NCBI RefSeq assembly: GCF_963678635.1
Contig: NC_087062.1
Span: 30,900,833-30,964,832 of the forward strand
Direction: 5' to 3'
Source of the DNA: Symsagittifera roscoffensis
Taxonomy: Eukaryota; Xenacoelomorpha; Acoela; Convolutidae
Length of the DNA stretch: 64,000 bases
A program made the translations under genes and the position numbers. The notes under the pieces were generated by a model. It was not told the DNA's origin. It ran no database searches and worked only from the letters and a program-made list of their open reading frames with translations. Each line of letters opens with the position of its first letter. The first letter of the stretch is position 1. This document shows positions 54,471 to 63,327 of the stretch, in pieces.

Positions 54471-54742
54471 GCTACGGGTGGACAACGGAGGTCTTGAGTT
54501 GGGGGTACATGGGGATCTCGAGTAAGGATACATGGGGATCTCGAAGCAGGATGGATTTTAACGTAATTGGCATGACAATTATAATTGAAAGAGTTGACGG
54601 TGTAAAACATTAAATGAATCTGCATGCTCTTAAAAAACTTCCAATTTGACTATTTTAGTAAAACAAATGGAGGGATAATTATTTAACTACAATAATGGGG
54701 TGGGGTTTTAGGTTAGGAACATAACACTTTAGTCTAAAAAGT
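54471..54742 (+). other. Conserved non-coding spacer between Pol and ORF3
   Basis: About 270 bases, conserved with 31,617-31,345 of the minus copy. It contains a repeated TACATGGGGATCTCGA motif (54,506 and 54,529). No coding pattern. It may hold signals for the downstream subgenomic RNA. Confidence 0.5.
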
Positions 54743-54757
54743 GGATTTTACTTTCAG
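54743..54757 (+). promoter_or_regulatory. Predicted 3' splice site before ORF3
   Basis: GGATTTTACTTTCAG, a good polypyrimidine-AG acceptor, sits exactly where the ORF3 frame opens. The minus copy has the equivalent TTTTACTTCCAG. It suggests that ORF3 is made from a spliced RNA. Confidence 0.55.
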
Positions 54758-55759
54758 ATTGATTTGTTAAATCGAGTTGACGACCTAGACACAGTCATTG
54801 GAAAGAGAAAAGAAGGTCTTGAACAAAGTTCACGATCAACAAAATTCGAAAGAGATATTTTTCAAGTACTCAAGTTGTTTGGTACGGTAATACTCAAGTT
54901 GGTTGGTACGGTAATACTCAAGTTGGTTAGAGCGCGAATTCATCTAGAAATCGTAAAAATGGCAAATCGATTTTGGAAATCCATGCCTGCAGCGCTAAAG
55001 AGGCCTACGCTCAATGAATTGAACAGACGCTTGAGGGACCTGGACTACACCCAAGTGGATGAGAGGATGGCAGTGATGTTGAACTCCATCCTGCAGTTAG
55101 AGGAGCAAGGTGGAGGCAGGGAGTCCGCGACAGAAGCTGTCTTGATGGTCGGCTACAACACAAAAGGGATATCCAATCAAGAACAGACCAGGTGGTTGAC
55201 CTGGAATGTGGATGGAGGGGTGAAAGGATTCAACTTGGCAAGAAATCCTGGCTTGAGCAACAACGGCGAGGGAGAGTTCCCATTACCGACCAGACCACCG
55301 GCAAGATCCGCGGGCCAATCCACGAGCAAGCCACCTTCTATGATGCGAGCACAGCAAACGGAGGAGACGTATCCTGACCTCACTAACCTGAAGAGGGAAC
55401 TTGAGAGGGCGCAGAGGGAGAAGAATAAAGCGAATTTTGACCGGGATAGCGCAAAACTCGAGAGGGATCAAGCGAATCTGGAGAGAGACCAGGCGATCCT
55501 TGAGAGGGACCAGGCGCGGCGTGACCTTGATATGTTGAAAGCAGAGTACCAGCAAGAACAAAGGGTGCGAGAGAACGAGGCGAACTGCGAGCAGTTGAAG
55601 TCGGAACTTGAAAAGATCCAGAGGCGACAACGAGAGCTCGACAGGCAAAAGGAAAAGGGGACACGGACTACGGAGCGAGCTGCTGCAGGCTCAAGGCCGG
55701 AGTCACGTATGGAGGTGGATGAGGCTCCCAGGTCAAAGGGACGATTCAACTTAGACTAG
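54758..55759 (+). CDS. ORF3: coiled-coil accessory protein
   Basis: About 333 codons open from the acceptor, first ATG at 54,959 (MANRFWKSMPAAL). The N-terminal part includes the 24-base repeat (GTVILKLV). A middle region has WLTWNVDGGVKGFNLARNPG. The C-terminal third is a strong coiled coil with a near 7-residue period (AKLERDQANLERDQAILERD and KSELEKIQRRQRELDRQKE). No membrane segment, so it is not an obvious envelope protein. Function unknown; oligomerisation is inferred. Confidence 0.75.
   Translation: MDLLNRVDDLDTVIGKRKEGLEQSSRSTKFERDIFQVLKLFGTVILKLVGTVILKLVRARIHLEIVKMANRFWKSMPAALKRPTLNELNRRLRDLDYTQVDERMAVMLNSILQLEEQGGGRESATEAVLMVGYNTKGISNQEQTRWLTWNVDGGVKGFNLARNPGLSNNGEGEFPLPTRPPARSAGQSTSKPPSMMRAQQTEETYPDLTNLKRELERAQREKNKANFDRDSAKLERDQANLERDQAILERDQARRDLDMLKAEYQQEQRVRENEANCEQLKSELEKIQRRQRELDRQKEKGTRTTERAAAGSRPESRMEVDEAPRSKGRFNLD
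54868..54932. repeat. 24-base in-frame tandem repeat, plus copy
   Basis: Two full units and a partial of ACTCAAGTTGGTTGGTACGG plus four bases; the minus copy has one unit more. Confidence 0.8.
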
Positions 55760-55917
55760 ACTGCGCGGCTCAAGAGCACATAAACGAGGGACTGGAAGTG
55801 TGGATAGCAACCAAATCAGCACCCTCCCTGCGTGGTTTGGAGACACAACCGATACGCGCACTGATGGACGTGGCACTGCCGGGAAATACCCCGAGCTAAA
55901 CCCCGAGCAGCAGTCAG

Positions 55918-57057
55918 GTGAGCGGGAGCTCGTCGCGTCTCAAGGAATTAAATGAGAGGCTACAGCTGAGAAATCGTGAGAGTCCAACTAGAGTGGAGCT
56001 ACCCCCGACTTGGAGGGAGCAACCGGTCAGGAATGCGGTGATCGCAAGCTATAAGAAGAACACGTACGGCAGATATCACAGGCACAACCGCATGGAATGG
56101 AACGCGGCGCAGCGGGCGAGAAGGGATACACAGCCACGAATACCGGAGGGTGCATTTCACCTGATTTCAGGGGACAGCCTGGTACGGGTGCTGACCCGGA
56201 TCCAGTCGCACTGGCAGACTGGAGTCTTGAGTTTCTGTGGAGCCGCAACGCCGCAGATGTTGGCATCACTCGAGATGCAAGGGATGGCAAGAATGTATAC
56301 AGTGACTCTAATGATGGGGACCAATGACGTGTCCAGAGGTTAGTCAAGAAAAGTGATGAGGCTACATGATAAAATGAGCTGCATTCTGGAGGAGTTGCGG
56401 ATTCAGATGGATCCTGCCATACTCACAATTTGCACCACCCCTTATAACATGAAGGCCGACTAACATGCGATGGAAATGAAAGAGAAAGTGCGGAACCTGA
56501 ACGAAATAATCAGGCAGGTACATCAGAGGAGTGTCCTTCACGTCAGATTGCTGGACGTAGCCGGCCAGATGGGGCGATCCTTCCCGGATTATGCGTCTTC
56601 AGACGGAATCCATTTCGACAGACCTAGGGGTGTGGAGTGGTTGAACAACGTTTTCCAGAGGCACATAAGTGCGCTGGAGGCAGACCTGCTTGAAACGGAC
56701 CAATTCACATTCGGTCCACCCCCAAATCCCCCTTTCCTTGCCACAAGAACCCAGTACAGTCGCCTGGGAGCAAGAGTCGACTCAAGAGACAGCTGGAGGA
56801 GCAGCCGGACTAGATTACCGGGTTCCACGCCGATGGAATCCGAGGCAGCAGAGTCATCGAAGCCCCAAAGTTCAGTGGTATCTTCAGTGGTGGTGGTAGA
56901 TAACAAGAGAGTAGAGAGACCAGCGGAGACAAGCCGAACGCGATATCTGGAGAAAGTAAAGGAGTTGGACCTGGAGGATCTGAAGTGTAGACAGGAGTTG
57001 GCGGAGGCCCTGGGGCTCAAGCACGTTTCTAACACCGTGCTAGGTGGCTGTTTCTAA
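55918..57057 (+). pseudogene. SGNH/GDSL-type hydrolase ORF
   Basis: One frame interrupted only by TAG (56,341-56,343) and TAA (56,461-56,463). Block I: FHLISGDSLVRVL (nucleophile Ser). Block II: LSFCGAATPQML (Gly). Block III: LMMGTNDVSRG (Asn). Block V: SSDGIHFDRPRGVEWLN (Asp and His). So the four SGNH signature residues and the triad Asp are all present, about 150 residues apart as in the family. SGNH enzymes are esterases or lipases; related GDSL ORFs are known as ORF1 of CR1-like LINEs and as ORF3 of some bdelloid rotifer LTR elements. A basic start and Ser-rich tail flank the domain. The start codon is uncertain. Confidence 0.82.
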
Positions 57058-57077
57058 CACCAAGGCTAGAAAATGCT

Positions 57078-57845
57078 ATGGACAAGACAATTGAGAGTGC
57101 CCCACCTCTCGTGAAGCAGATATGGGCTTTTCTTGAGGAACAATTGGAGGTAACCGAGAGTAGGGAGATGACGGTGGGTAGATTCGTCACGGCAGCGAAC
57201 GAGGTCACCGTTGGAAGATTCTGGAGGGAGCATGCAAAAGGTGAGTTGAGGACGAGGAAAGATCACGAGATCCTAAAAATTCTTGAGTCCTTGTTGGGAA
57301 AAGAAAAACATGGTTGGAGTGTTTTGTGCGAAAGAGACTATTTTCGGGCCTTTTTGCAGGAGCTATTGAGTATGCCCATAAACCTGTTGCTGGCCCGATA
57401 CTTAGTTTACCCAAGGTACCTGTTTACCCAAGGTACCAGTCCGGGTGTAGAGACTTTTCGGATTGATGGGTATCTGGCACTGGTGCTCCTGACTCATAGC
57501 GAACTGGTGTCATTTCATCGGTTGATGAAATATGGGGAGCCCCTGTCGATGGGAAAGACCCACTCAAGTATAGACACCTACTCGTACAAGTGCGCTGCAG
57601 GACTGAAGACGTTGCTGGTGCAGTATCTTCTGATGCAAAACCGACACATGACCGGTGAGGAGAATAATCCAAAGACGAGAGATGAATGGAGGGAGGCGAA
57701 TGGTGGTATCCCTCTACTGACCGATCTATGTCTTGCGATGAGATCTGACCCAGTGGGAATGATCAGGGGACTAGAGGAGGTCGTAACTTGTATTTACGGA
57801 CCAGCGGTTACGTACGCCTTTCCGGACCCTTTCCTGGCGGCATAA
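57078..57845 (+). CDS. Orphan ORF of the giant element (1)
   Basis: 255 codons, starting MDKTIESAPPLVKQIWAFLE. It looks globular and mostly helical, with LLSMPINLLLARYLVYPRYL and IDGYLALVLLTHSELVSFH as the most hydrophobic parts, too short or polar for clear membrane spans. A 15-base direct repeat (GTTTACCCAAGGTAC, 57,406 and 57,421) lies inside. No family recognised. The frame probably continued into 57,864-58,160. Confidence 0.55.
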   Translation: MDKTIESAPPLVKQIWAFLEEQLEVTESREMTVGRFVTAANEVTVGRFWREHAKGELRTRKDHEILKILESLLGKEKHGWSVLCERDYFRAFLQELLSMPINLLLARYLVYPRYLFTQGTSPGVETFRIDGYLALVLLTHSELVSFHRLMKYGEPLSMGKTHSSIDTYSYKCAAGLKTLLVQYLLMQNRHMTGEENNPKTRDEWREANGGIPLLTDLCLAMRSDPVGMIRGLEEVVTCIYGPAVTYAFPDPFLAA

Positions 57846-57863
57846 CGCAATTCAGCGGTACAC

Positions 57864-58160
57864 GTGAGCTTAATAAGCGTGTTGTATGGGACGGCGTTGA
57901 ACTGGTGTCGACAAGAGGTGCTGAGGGCACGAATGAGTAATACAGTGCTCTTTGGGAAGGTGAAAGATCCCGAGTTGGTAGTGTTTAACTTCCTGGGGCA
58001 ACTGCAAAGCAGGATGGGCAAAAAGCGTGAAGGCCCCATTGAGATTTATCCCAAGTTCTGGAATCTGAATCCCCTAACGGCGGACGTACAAGAGATCTTA
58101 CGGATTAGAGCAAGTGGAAATGAAACAAGAAGAGAAAGAGCTGGTTATATGTGGCTCTGA
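57864..58160 (+). CDS. Orphan ORF continuation (1b)
   Basis: 98 codons (MSLISVLYGTALNWCRQE to RRERAGYMWL), separated from the previous frame by a TAA and a few bases. Likely the same original protein. Its last two-thirds lie inside the 1,130-base tandem duplication. No recognised domain. Confidence 0.45.
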   Translation: MSLISVLYGTALNWCRQEVLRARMSNTVLFGKVKDPELVVFNFLGQLQSRMGKKREGPIEIYPKFWNLNPLTADVQEILRIRASGNETRRERAGYMWL

Positions 58161-58297
58161 CAGAATACAAGGAGCAAGACCCAGCGACACCCTCACCCTT
58201 ACCAGTAGGCACCCCTGGGGACGAGAGAAGCGGCCCCGTAGAAGACCGATTTAGAAAGATACTTGAGAGAAGGCGAGCCTAGTCAGAAGAAGAAAGC

Positions 58298-58660
58298 ATG
58301 GATGAAACTCTCAGTGAAACAGCAGAGGAAATGGAAGTGGGGAATACGCCTGAGCCGAAACCAGCTGAGGAGGATTTCACCGCGCAGGAACTACTGCAGG
58401 AACTGAGCGGAGATGATTGGGCGGACACTGCCACGCCACCTCTGACCTCATCCCCTCGGAAAAACCTGGAATTAACATTGACAAGCGAAACTTCCAACAT
58501 GGGGATGATACTCTTGAGTACAGAAGAGAGCAAGAAGATCACGTTTGAGGGGAACAAGAGCATGTTTCTAGGGACTCTGGATGAGAAGGCTTGGCGGGAA
58601 TTCTCGAGTGAATTTAATCAAGAGACGAAGAGTGAGACCACGCTAGATAACTTCAAGTAA
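58298..58660 (+). CDS. Orphan acidic ORF (2), first copy
   Basis: 120 codons, MDETLSETAEEMEVGNTPEP to TKSETTLDNFK. Acidic first half (EEDFTAQELLQELSGDDWAD), then an EESKKITFEGNKSMFLGTLD stretch. No known domain. The next frame (58,676-58,948) may be its continuation after the TAA. Confidence 0.5.
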   Translation: MDETLSETAEEMEVGNTPEPKPAEEDFTAQELLQELSGDDWADTATPPLTSSPRKNLELTLTSETSNMGMILLSTEESKKITFEGNKSMFLGTLDEKAWREFSSEFNQETKSETTLDNFK

Positions 58661-58663
58661 GAA

Positions 58664-59116
58664 CTGTGGAACACGGTGGTCAAGTTCGGGGAACCGGTGT
58701 TGATGGGCACCGGGCTGGATGAAAAAGCAAGAAAGGAGTTGGGGGAGACGCGACAGAAGACCACGGATGATGAATGTAAAGACCGCTCTACTCTGTGGCA
58801 AAAAACTTATGATAAAATGATTAAAGTTAAAGGAGAGGATAAGTTTAAGACTAGTAATATGATTAAAAGTACTAATATCCTTAAGGCTCGAGAAGGGGGA
58901 GGCAAGAGTTGGAAGGGTCGGACCCGGACAAAGAGATTGAATCAGTGATGATAGTGACGACGCCCCCAAGCAAAGGTATGAAGTCTCGAAAGAGGAAATG
59001 GGAGGTAGAGGAGTTGAGCAGCCCGTCGGTGGATGCCGTCTCTGAGAAGAACTTGAGGGAGACTTCCCCCATGATCCTAGCGCGGTGGAAGACCGCAGCC
59101 TACACGAGTAGCTCCG
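58664..59116 (+). CDS. Orphan ORFs (3), first copy
   Basis: Two overlapping frames. 58,676-58,948 (VKFGEPVLMGTGLDEKARKE onward, basic end) and 58,909-59,116 (SDPDKEIESVMIVTTPPSKG, basic KSRKRKWEVEEL, possible nuclear-localisation-like cluster). A frame change probably split one protein. Function unknown. Confidence 0.4.
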
Positions 59117-60246
59117 AACTTCCTGGGGCAACTGCAAAGCAGGATGGGCAAAAAGCGTGAAGGCCCCATTGAGATTTATCCCAAGTTCTGGAATCTGAAT
59201 CCCCTAACGGCGGACGTACAAGAGATCTTACGGATTAGAGCAAGTGGAAATGAAACAAGAAGAGAAAGAGCTGGTTATATGTGGCTCTGACAGAATACAA
59301 GGAGCAAGACCCAGCGACACCCTCACCCCTACCAGTAGGCACCCCTGGGGACGAGAGAAGCGGCCCCGTAGAAGACCGATTTAGAAAGATACTTGAGAGA
59401 AGGCGAGCCTAGTCAGAAGAAGAAAGCATGGATGAAACTCTCAGTGAAACAGCAGAGGAAATGGAAGTGGGGAATACGCCTGAGCCGAAACCAGCTGAGG
59501 AGGATTTCACCGCGCAGGAACTACTGCAGGAACTGAGCGGAGATGATTGGGCGGACACTGCCACGCCACCTCTGACCTCATCCCCTCGGAAAAACCTGGA
59601 ATTAACATTGACAAGCGAAACTTCCAACATGGGGATGATACTCTTGAGTACAGAAGAGAGCAAGAAGATCACGTTTGAGGGGAACAAGAGCATGTTTCTA
59701 GGGACTCTGGATGAGAAGGCTTGGCGGGAATTCTCGAGTGAATTTAATCAAGAGACGAAGAGTGAGACCACGCTAGATAACTTCAAGTAAGAACTGTGGA
59801 ACACGGTGGTCAAGTTCGGGGAACCGGTGTTGATGGGCACCGGGCTGGATGAAAAAGCAAGAAAGGAGTTGGGGGAGACGCGACAGAAGACCACGGATGA
59901 TGAATGTAAAGACCGCTCTACTCTGTGGCAAAAAACTTATGATAAAATGATTAAAGTTAAAGGAGAGGATAAGTTTAAGACTAGTAATATGATTAAAAGT
60001 ACTAATATCCTTAAGGCTCGAGAAGGGGGAGGCAAGAGTTGGAAGGGTCGGACCCGGACAAAGAGATTGAATCAGTGATGATAGTGACGACGCCCCCAAG
60101 CAAAGGTATGAAGTCTCGAAAGAGGAAATGGGAGGTAGAGGAGTTGAGCAGCCCGTCGGTGGATGCCGTCTCTGAGAAGAACTTGAGGGAGACTTCCCCC
60201 ATGATCCTAGCGCGGTGGAAGACCGCAGCCTACACGAGTAGCTCCG
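59117..60246 (+). repeat. 1,130-base tandem duplication, unit 2
   Basis: Second copy. Beyond 60,246 the sequence continues with the unduplicated 3' part of the element. Confidence 0.95.
59428..59790 (+). CDS. Orphan acidic ORF (2), second copy
   Basis: Identical protein to 58,298-58,660, in the second duplication unit. The overlapping minus-strand frame is a shadow. Confidence 0.5.
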   Translation: MDETLSETAEEMEVGNTPEPKPAEEDFTAQELLQELSGDDWADTATPPLTSSPRKNLELTLTSETSNMGMILLSTEESKKITFEGNKSMFLGTLDEKAWREFSSEFNQETKSETTLDNFK

Positions 60247-60257
60247 AACCAAGCTAG
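59794..60257 (+). CDS. Orphan ORFs (3), second copy
   Basis: Repeats the frames of 58,664-59,116. In this copy the last frame ends a few residues into unduplicated DNA (SSSEPS, TAG at 60,255). Confidence 0.4.
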
Positions 60258-60262
60258 CCAAA

Positions 60263-60556
60263 GTGGTGAAAGAGATAGAGGTATCGACAAGTCTGGCAAC
60301 GGAAGAAGATTTGAAACCTCAGAAGGCAGGCTCGAAAAAGGGTTCGACGAGTGGACAAACATGGGAAGTGGATGTTGGCAAAGAATGGATCTCGAGCGAA
60401 TATCAGGCTATTGGCAAACAAGTGACCAGCGACCCTCTTGAGAATAATGCGACAAGGAATACGGCTCGACCTTGGTGGGTCGACAGCTCGATCATGGGGT
60501 GTCCCGCAAGCGTCGCAATTGGGCTACTCAACAAAAAACTGAGGTCAACAAGTTAG
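60263..60556 (+). CDS. Orphan ORF (4)
   Basis: 97 codons: MVKEIEVSTSLATEEDLKPQ, then GQTWEVDVGKEWISSEYQAI, ending LLNKKLRSTS. Unrecognised. Probably part of a larger decayed frame; no stop-free continuation before 60,900. Confidence 0.4.
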   Translation: MVKEIEVSTSLATEEDLKPQKAGSKKGSTSGQTWEVDVGKEWISSEYQAIGKQVTSDPLENNATRNTARPWWVDSSIMGCPASVAIGLLNKKLRSTS

Positions 60557-60927
60557 AATTGGGAAGTCAGCTAAAGCTGACTTGGCAGAGCTTGTTGAGG
60601 AGGCTTTTACTTTGAGGAGGTGATGAGAACACCCTCGTCCGCATTGCTTTTGATGACAAATCCCTTCGTTGAACAGCGGGGCAGCTGATGTTCGCGTGGA
60701 GCCTAGTAGGAATAGAACTGGAGGTGTTGACTTCACATGATAAATTGAATTTTGGGCAACGAAAGCCTAGAAGTCTACCAGATGCTGGTACAGCATGTCG
60801 CGAGAGATAATTCCGGTCTGAGTCTGGCGAGAAGGAAAGATGCCACTTGTTTCAAGAGGTGGATAATGTCCTTAATGACTAATAGTACCGTCCAAGCGTG
60901 TAATCAGAAGGCCAGGGGAGCAAAACC

Positions 60928-61374
60928 ATGGAGAGAAGAGTCTCCACCGTCACACTGAACGTGTACCAGAGTACGGGGATCGAGAAGGAAGATGACTCGA
61001 GGCAATCCCTAGAGAATCTTGGGAAAATTGATGAAACACGAAGGTTCCACAACAAGAAGTTTGAAGAGGGGCATGATGTGCATCGCAACTTGGCCTTGGC
61101 TGAGGATTACTCGAGACCCAAAAAAAAGGGAGAATATCAGTACGTGTCTGGAGTGATGGGAATAGCGTACAACCCTTTCTTTAATTCAGAGGCCGGGAGC
61201 GCTCACAAGAATCACGAGGTGACGGAGCTAATGAAGTTTTGGACGGAGAAGATAATCGTAATTGATTCAATGGAGAGGGAGAAACCGAGCCTAGGCCTGC
61301 TACTTGAGGCGACACCCAAGGTGATAAGCATGCCGCGCTCGAGCAAAAGAGTGGAATTGAGGATGGGGAATTGA
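60928..61374 (+). CDS. Orphan ORF (5)
   Basis: 148 codons: MERRVSTVTLNVYQSTGIEK, GEYQYVSGVMGIAYNPFFNS, VTELMKFWTEKIIVIDSMER, ending KRVELRMGN. Looks globular with predicted strands and helices. No known motif seen. The frame seems to shift after 61,374 into 61,381-61,791. Confidence 0.5.
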   Translation: MERRVSTVTLNVYQSTGIEKEDDSRQSLENLGKIDETRRFHNKKFEEGHDVHRNLALAEDYSRPKKKGEYQYVSGVMGIAYNPFFNSEAGSAHKNHEVTELMKFWTEKIIVIDSMEREKPSLGLLLEATPKVISMPRSSKRVELRMGN

Positions 61375-61380
61375 AATGGC

Positions 61381-62029
61381 ATGATGACTACAAGTTTAGG
61401 AATTTCGGGTCGGAAATTGCTGAGACCCTCCTGGTGTCCACATCCCCATGCGAACTTGATTGAAGAAGTCACGGAACGAGTGAGGCTAACACCAACAAAA
61501 AATGAGGACCTGGGAACTTTGGACGTGATACACAAATTGTTCGTACCACAGAGTAAAGAGTCGGGCGAAGCAACGAGTAAGCTGGGATCAGTAACAAACC
61601 ACCCAGAAACATATCAGAGGGTGGAAGATTGGTCTCGAGGCGGAGATGGGATTTACCGTGAGCGAAGCTTATGGTCTGTCTGTAAATGCAAAGTCCTTGG
61701 TGGGATCAGTAATGGCCAACCTATGTGGGAGCCACTATCCATTGCACATGGCAATGGTGGAGGTATCCGGCCAAAGGATACTAGTGGATAAGGCCTTCTC
61801 GGTAACCAAGTGCGTACGACCCGCTCGAATGTGGCATTATTCATATAGGCTTTTGAGGAAGATCCTGGGAGCGGTGCCAAGGGCACAAAGAGATGACTTG
61901 AGTGAGATCTGGGGAGAAGAACTCTTGAGCTTAGAAGGCGAAAACACGAGTGATTTTGAGAGACAAAATGACATCGGGAAGCCGATGAATAGTGTTCCAG
62001 CGCAGGAGGAAAATGATATGACATCCTAG
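61381..62029 (+). pseudogene. Orphan ORF (6), frameshifted
   Basis: Two frames: 61,381-61,650 (TSLGISGRKLLRPSWCPHPH, NEDLGTLDVIHKLFVPQSKE) then 61,646-62,029 (MGFTVSEAYGLSVNAKSLVG, MANLCGSHYPLHMAMVEVSG, YSYRLLRKILGAVPRAQRDD). A single-base change near 61,640 explains the switch. No family recognised. The second frame has a mildly hydrophobic patch but no clear membrane span. Confidence 0.45.
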
Positions 62030-62119
62030 AAATAGGAACTAGAGCCTCTGCTGGAAGCCTCGGGAGAACGCAATCTCCGAAGCATAGAGAATACACATGG
62101 GGAATGCCCATGCCATTGC

Positions 62120-62890
62120 TTGGCACAGACAGTGTGGTACCCGGAGCATTCAAAACTCTGTTTAGTGTGGGATGTGGAAGAAATTCGTTCAATCGGGTTA
62201 CCCAATCATCAGCAGAAGGTGACCATCTTGGTAGTAAGTACGATGTTGGCGTTACGATGGATCGAGGAAATTGTAACGAAATATAGGGAGTCGAAGACAC
62301 CAACGGCGGAATCGATATACGCTATCGATTATAGCAGAAGACTTGAGTCTTTCGAGACGGCGTGCAAGGTATTCGCCATACCCATGGAGATCAGGCACGT
62401 ATGGAGCCGCGTGAGGTTCTTCCCGTGGTTTCGAGCGACGTTGACGTCTTGGCTGTACATGGTGACGAAAGATTACATGAAGAAATATCAAAAGGAATAT
62501 CGACAGTTCCTGGCAGAAATTGGACCGGAAGCCTTCAAGAGACCTCTGCTGACCCATCGAAATGCGATCAAGAAAAGTTGGAAAAGAGTCGGTAGGGTGT
62601 CTAGAGACAATACCAAAGGAAGAGAATCGATACTGGAGGAGGACTTGGCGAAGAACGTGAGCCTGAGCCTGCACAATTCCTTTTGCTTGAACAGGGAATT
62701 GAAAGTGAAAGGTTTACCAAATCAGGCAATGAAGTTGCGGGAGCAGAAGGAGTGGATGCGATCCTTCGAGCAATTGAAAGCATGGGAAGAGATCGTGATC
62801 AGCTCTGATGATGAGGAAGCGCTGCTAAGGCAGATCACGGTGTCAATTTCATCGGGTCCTAGCACTTCGAAGGCTAGGAATACGAAGTGA
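62120..62890 (+). CDS. Orphan ORF (7), last gene of the element
   Basis: 256 codons ending at TGA just before the polypurine tract. It has ILVVSTMLALRWIEEIVTKY, AIDYSRRLESFETACKVFAI, an aromatic WSRVRFFPWFRATLTSWLYM stretch, a basic region (HRNAIKKSWKRVGRVSRD), and an acidic EEIVISSDDEEAL that resembles a SUMO-interacting motif. Family unknown. Confidence 0.55.
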   Translation: MAQTVWYPEHSKLCLVWDVEEIRSIGLPNHQQKVTILVVSTMLALRWIEEIVTKYRESKTPTAESIYAIDYSRRLESFETACKVFAIPMEIRHVWSRVRFFPWFRATLTSWLYMVTKDYMKKYQKEYRQFLAEIGPEAFKRPLLTHRNAIKKSWKRVGRVSRDNTKGRESILEEDLAKNVSLSLHNSFCLNRELKVKGLPNQAMKLREQKEWMRSFEQLKAWEEIVISSDDEEALLRQITVSISSGPSTSKARNTK

Positions 62891-62922
62891 GCAGGGAGAT
62901 CAATGTGGGTTTCCTGAGTCTT

Positions 62923-62940
62923 GAGAGGGAAAAGAGGGGA
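62923..62940 (+). promoter_or_regulatory. Polypurine tract candidate
   Basis: GAGAGGGAAAAGAGGGGA, 18 purines, would prime plus-strand DNA synthesis in an LTR element. It should abut the 3' LTR, yet the recognisable LTR start is about 390 bases further on. Confidence 0.5.
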
Positions 62941-63327
62941 CTTGAGTGTGAAATCCGATGAAATCCGATGAAATCCGATGAAATTTTAACGAAACAAAGT
63001 ATTGTTATTAATATGCTATAATTATTATTTAATCAAAATGTTGCAAGACAATTTCCTGATTGGATAGGACAAAAGAAACTTTAATCAATAGCTTCAAAAG
63101 CGGAGATTTAAGGTGCAGGTATATGAAAATTTTGATTGCTGTTCAGCGATAGCGTGACAATTTTATATGGTTGTGAATTTTGGGGTAGATAAAATTAGGA
63201 TCTTCTTCAAACTTCTGTAAATGACCACTGGCACTGTATCTTGAGCAACACTCAGTATTCGGGGGACTCACTGGCAGGCGGCAACACGCAATGAGGATAT
63301 TGATCTTGAGTCCGGGGAGTATGTGCC
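62941..63327. other. Unexplained segment between polypurine tract and LTR
   Basis: AT-rich; begins with three tandem AAATCCGATG units (62,951-62,980). I found no counterpart upstream of either 5' LTR. It could be an insertion, or LTR sequence lost from the 5' copies. Confidence 0.45.

Larger units (their letters stand above)
57987..59116 (+). repeat. 1,130-base tandem duplication, unit 1
   Basis: Identical to 59,117-60,246 except for one difference noticed (T at 58,199, C at 59,329). The junction has AAC at all three borders, a 3-base microhomology. Very recent, or an assembly artefact. Confidence 0.95.

Noticed and set aside
54764-62890. Envelope glycoprotein gene
   Set aside because: I looked for a signal peptide, cysteine-rich ectodomain and membrane anchor in the region after Pol; none of the frames has a convincing transmembrane segment.
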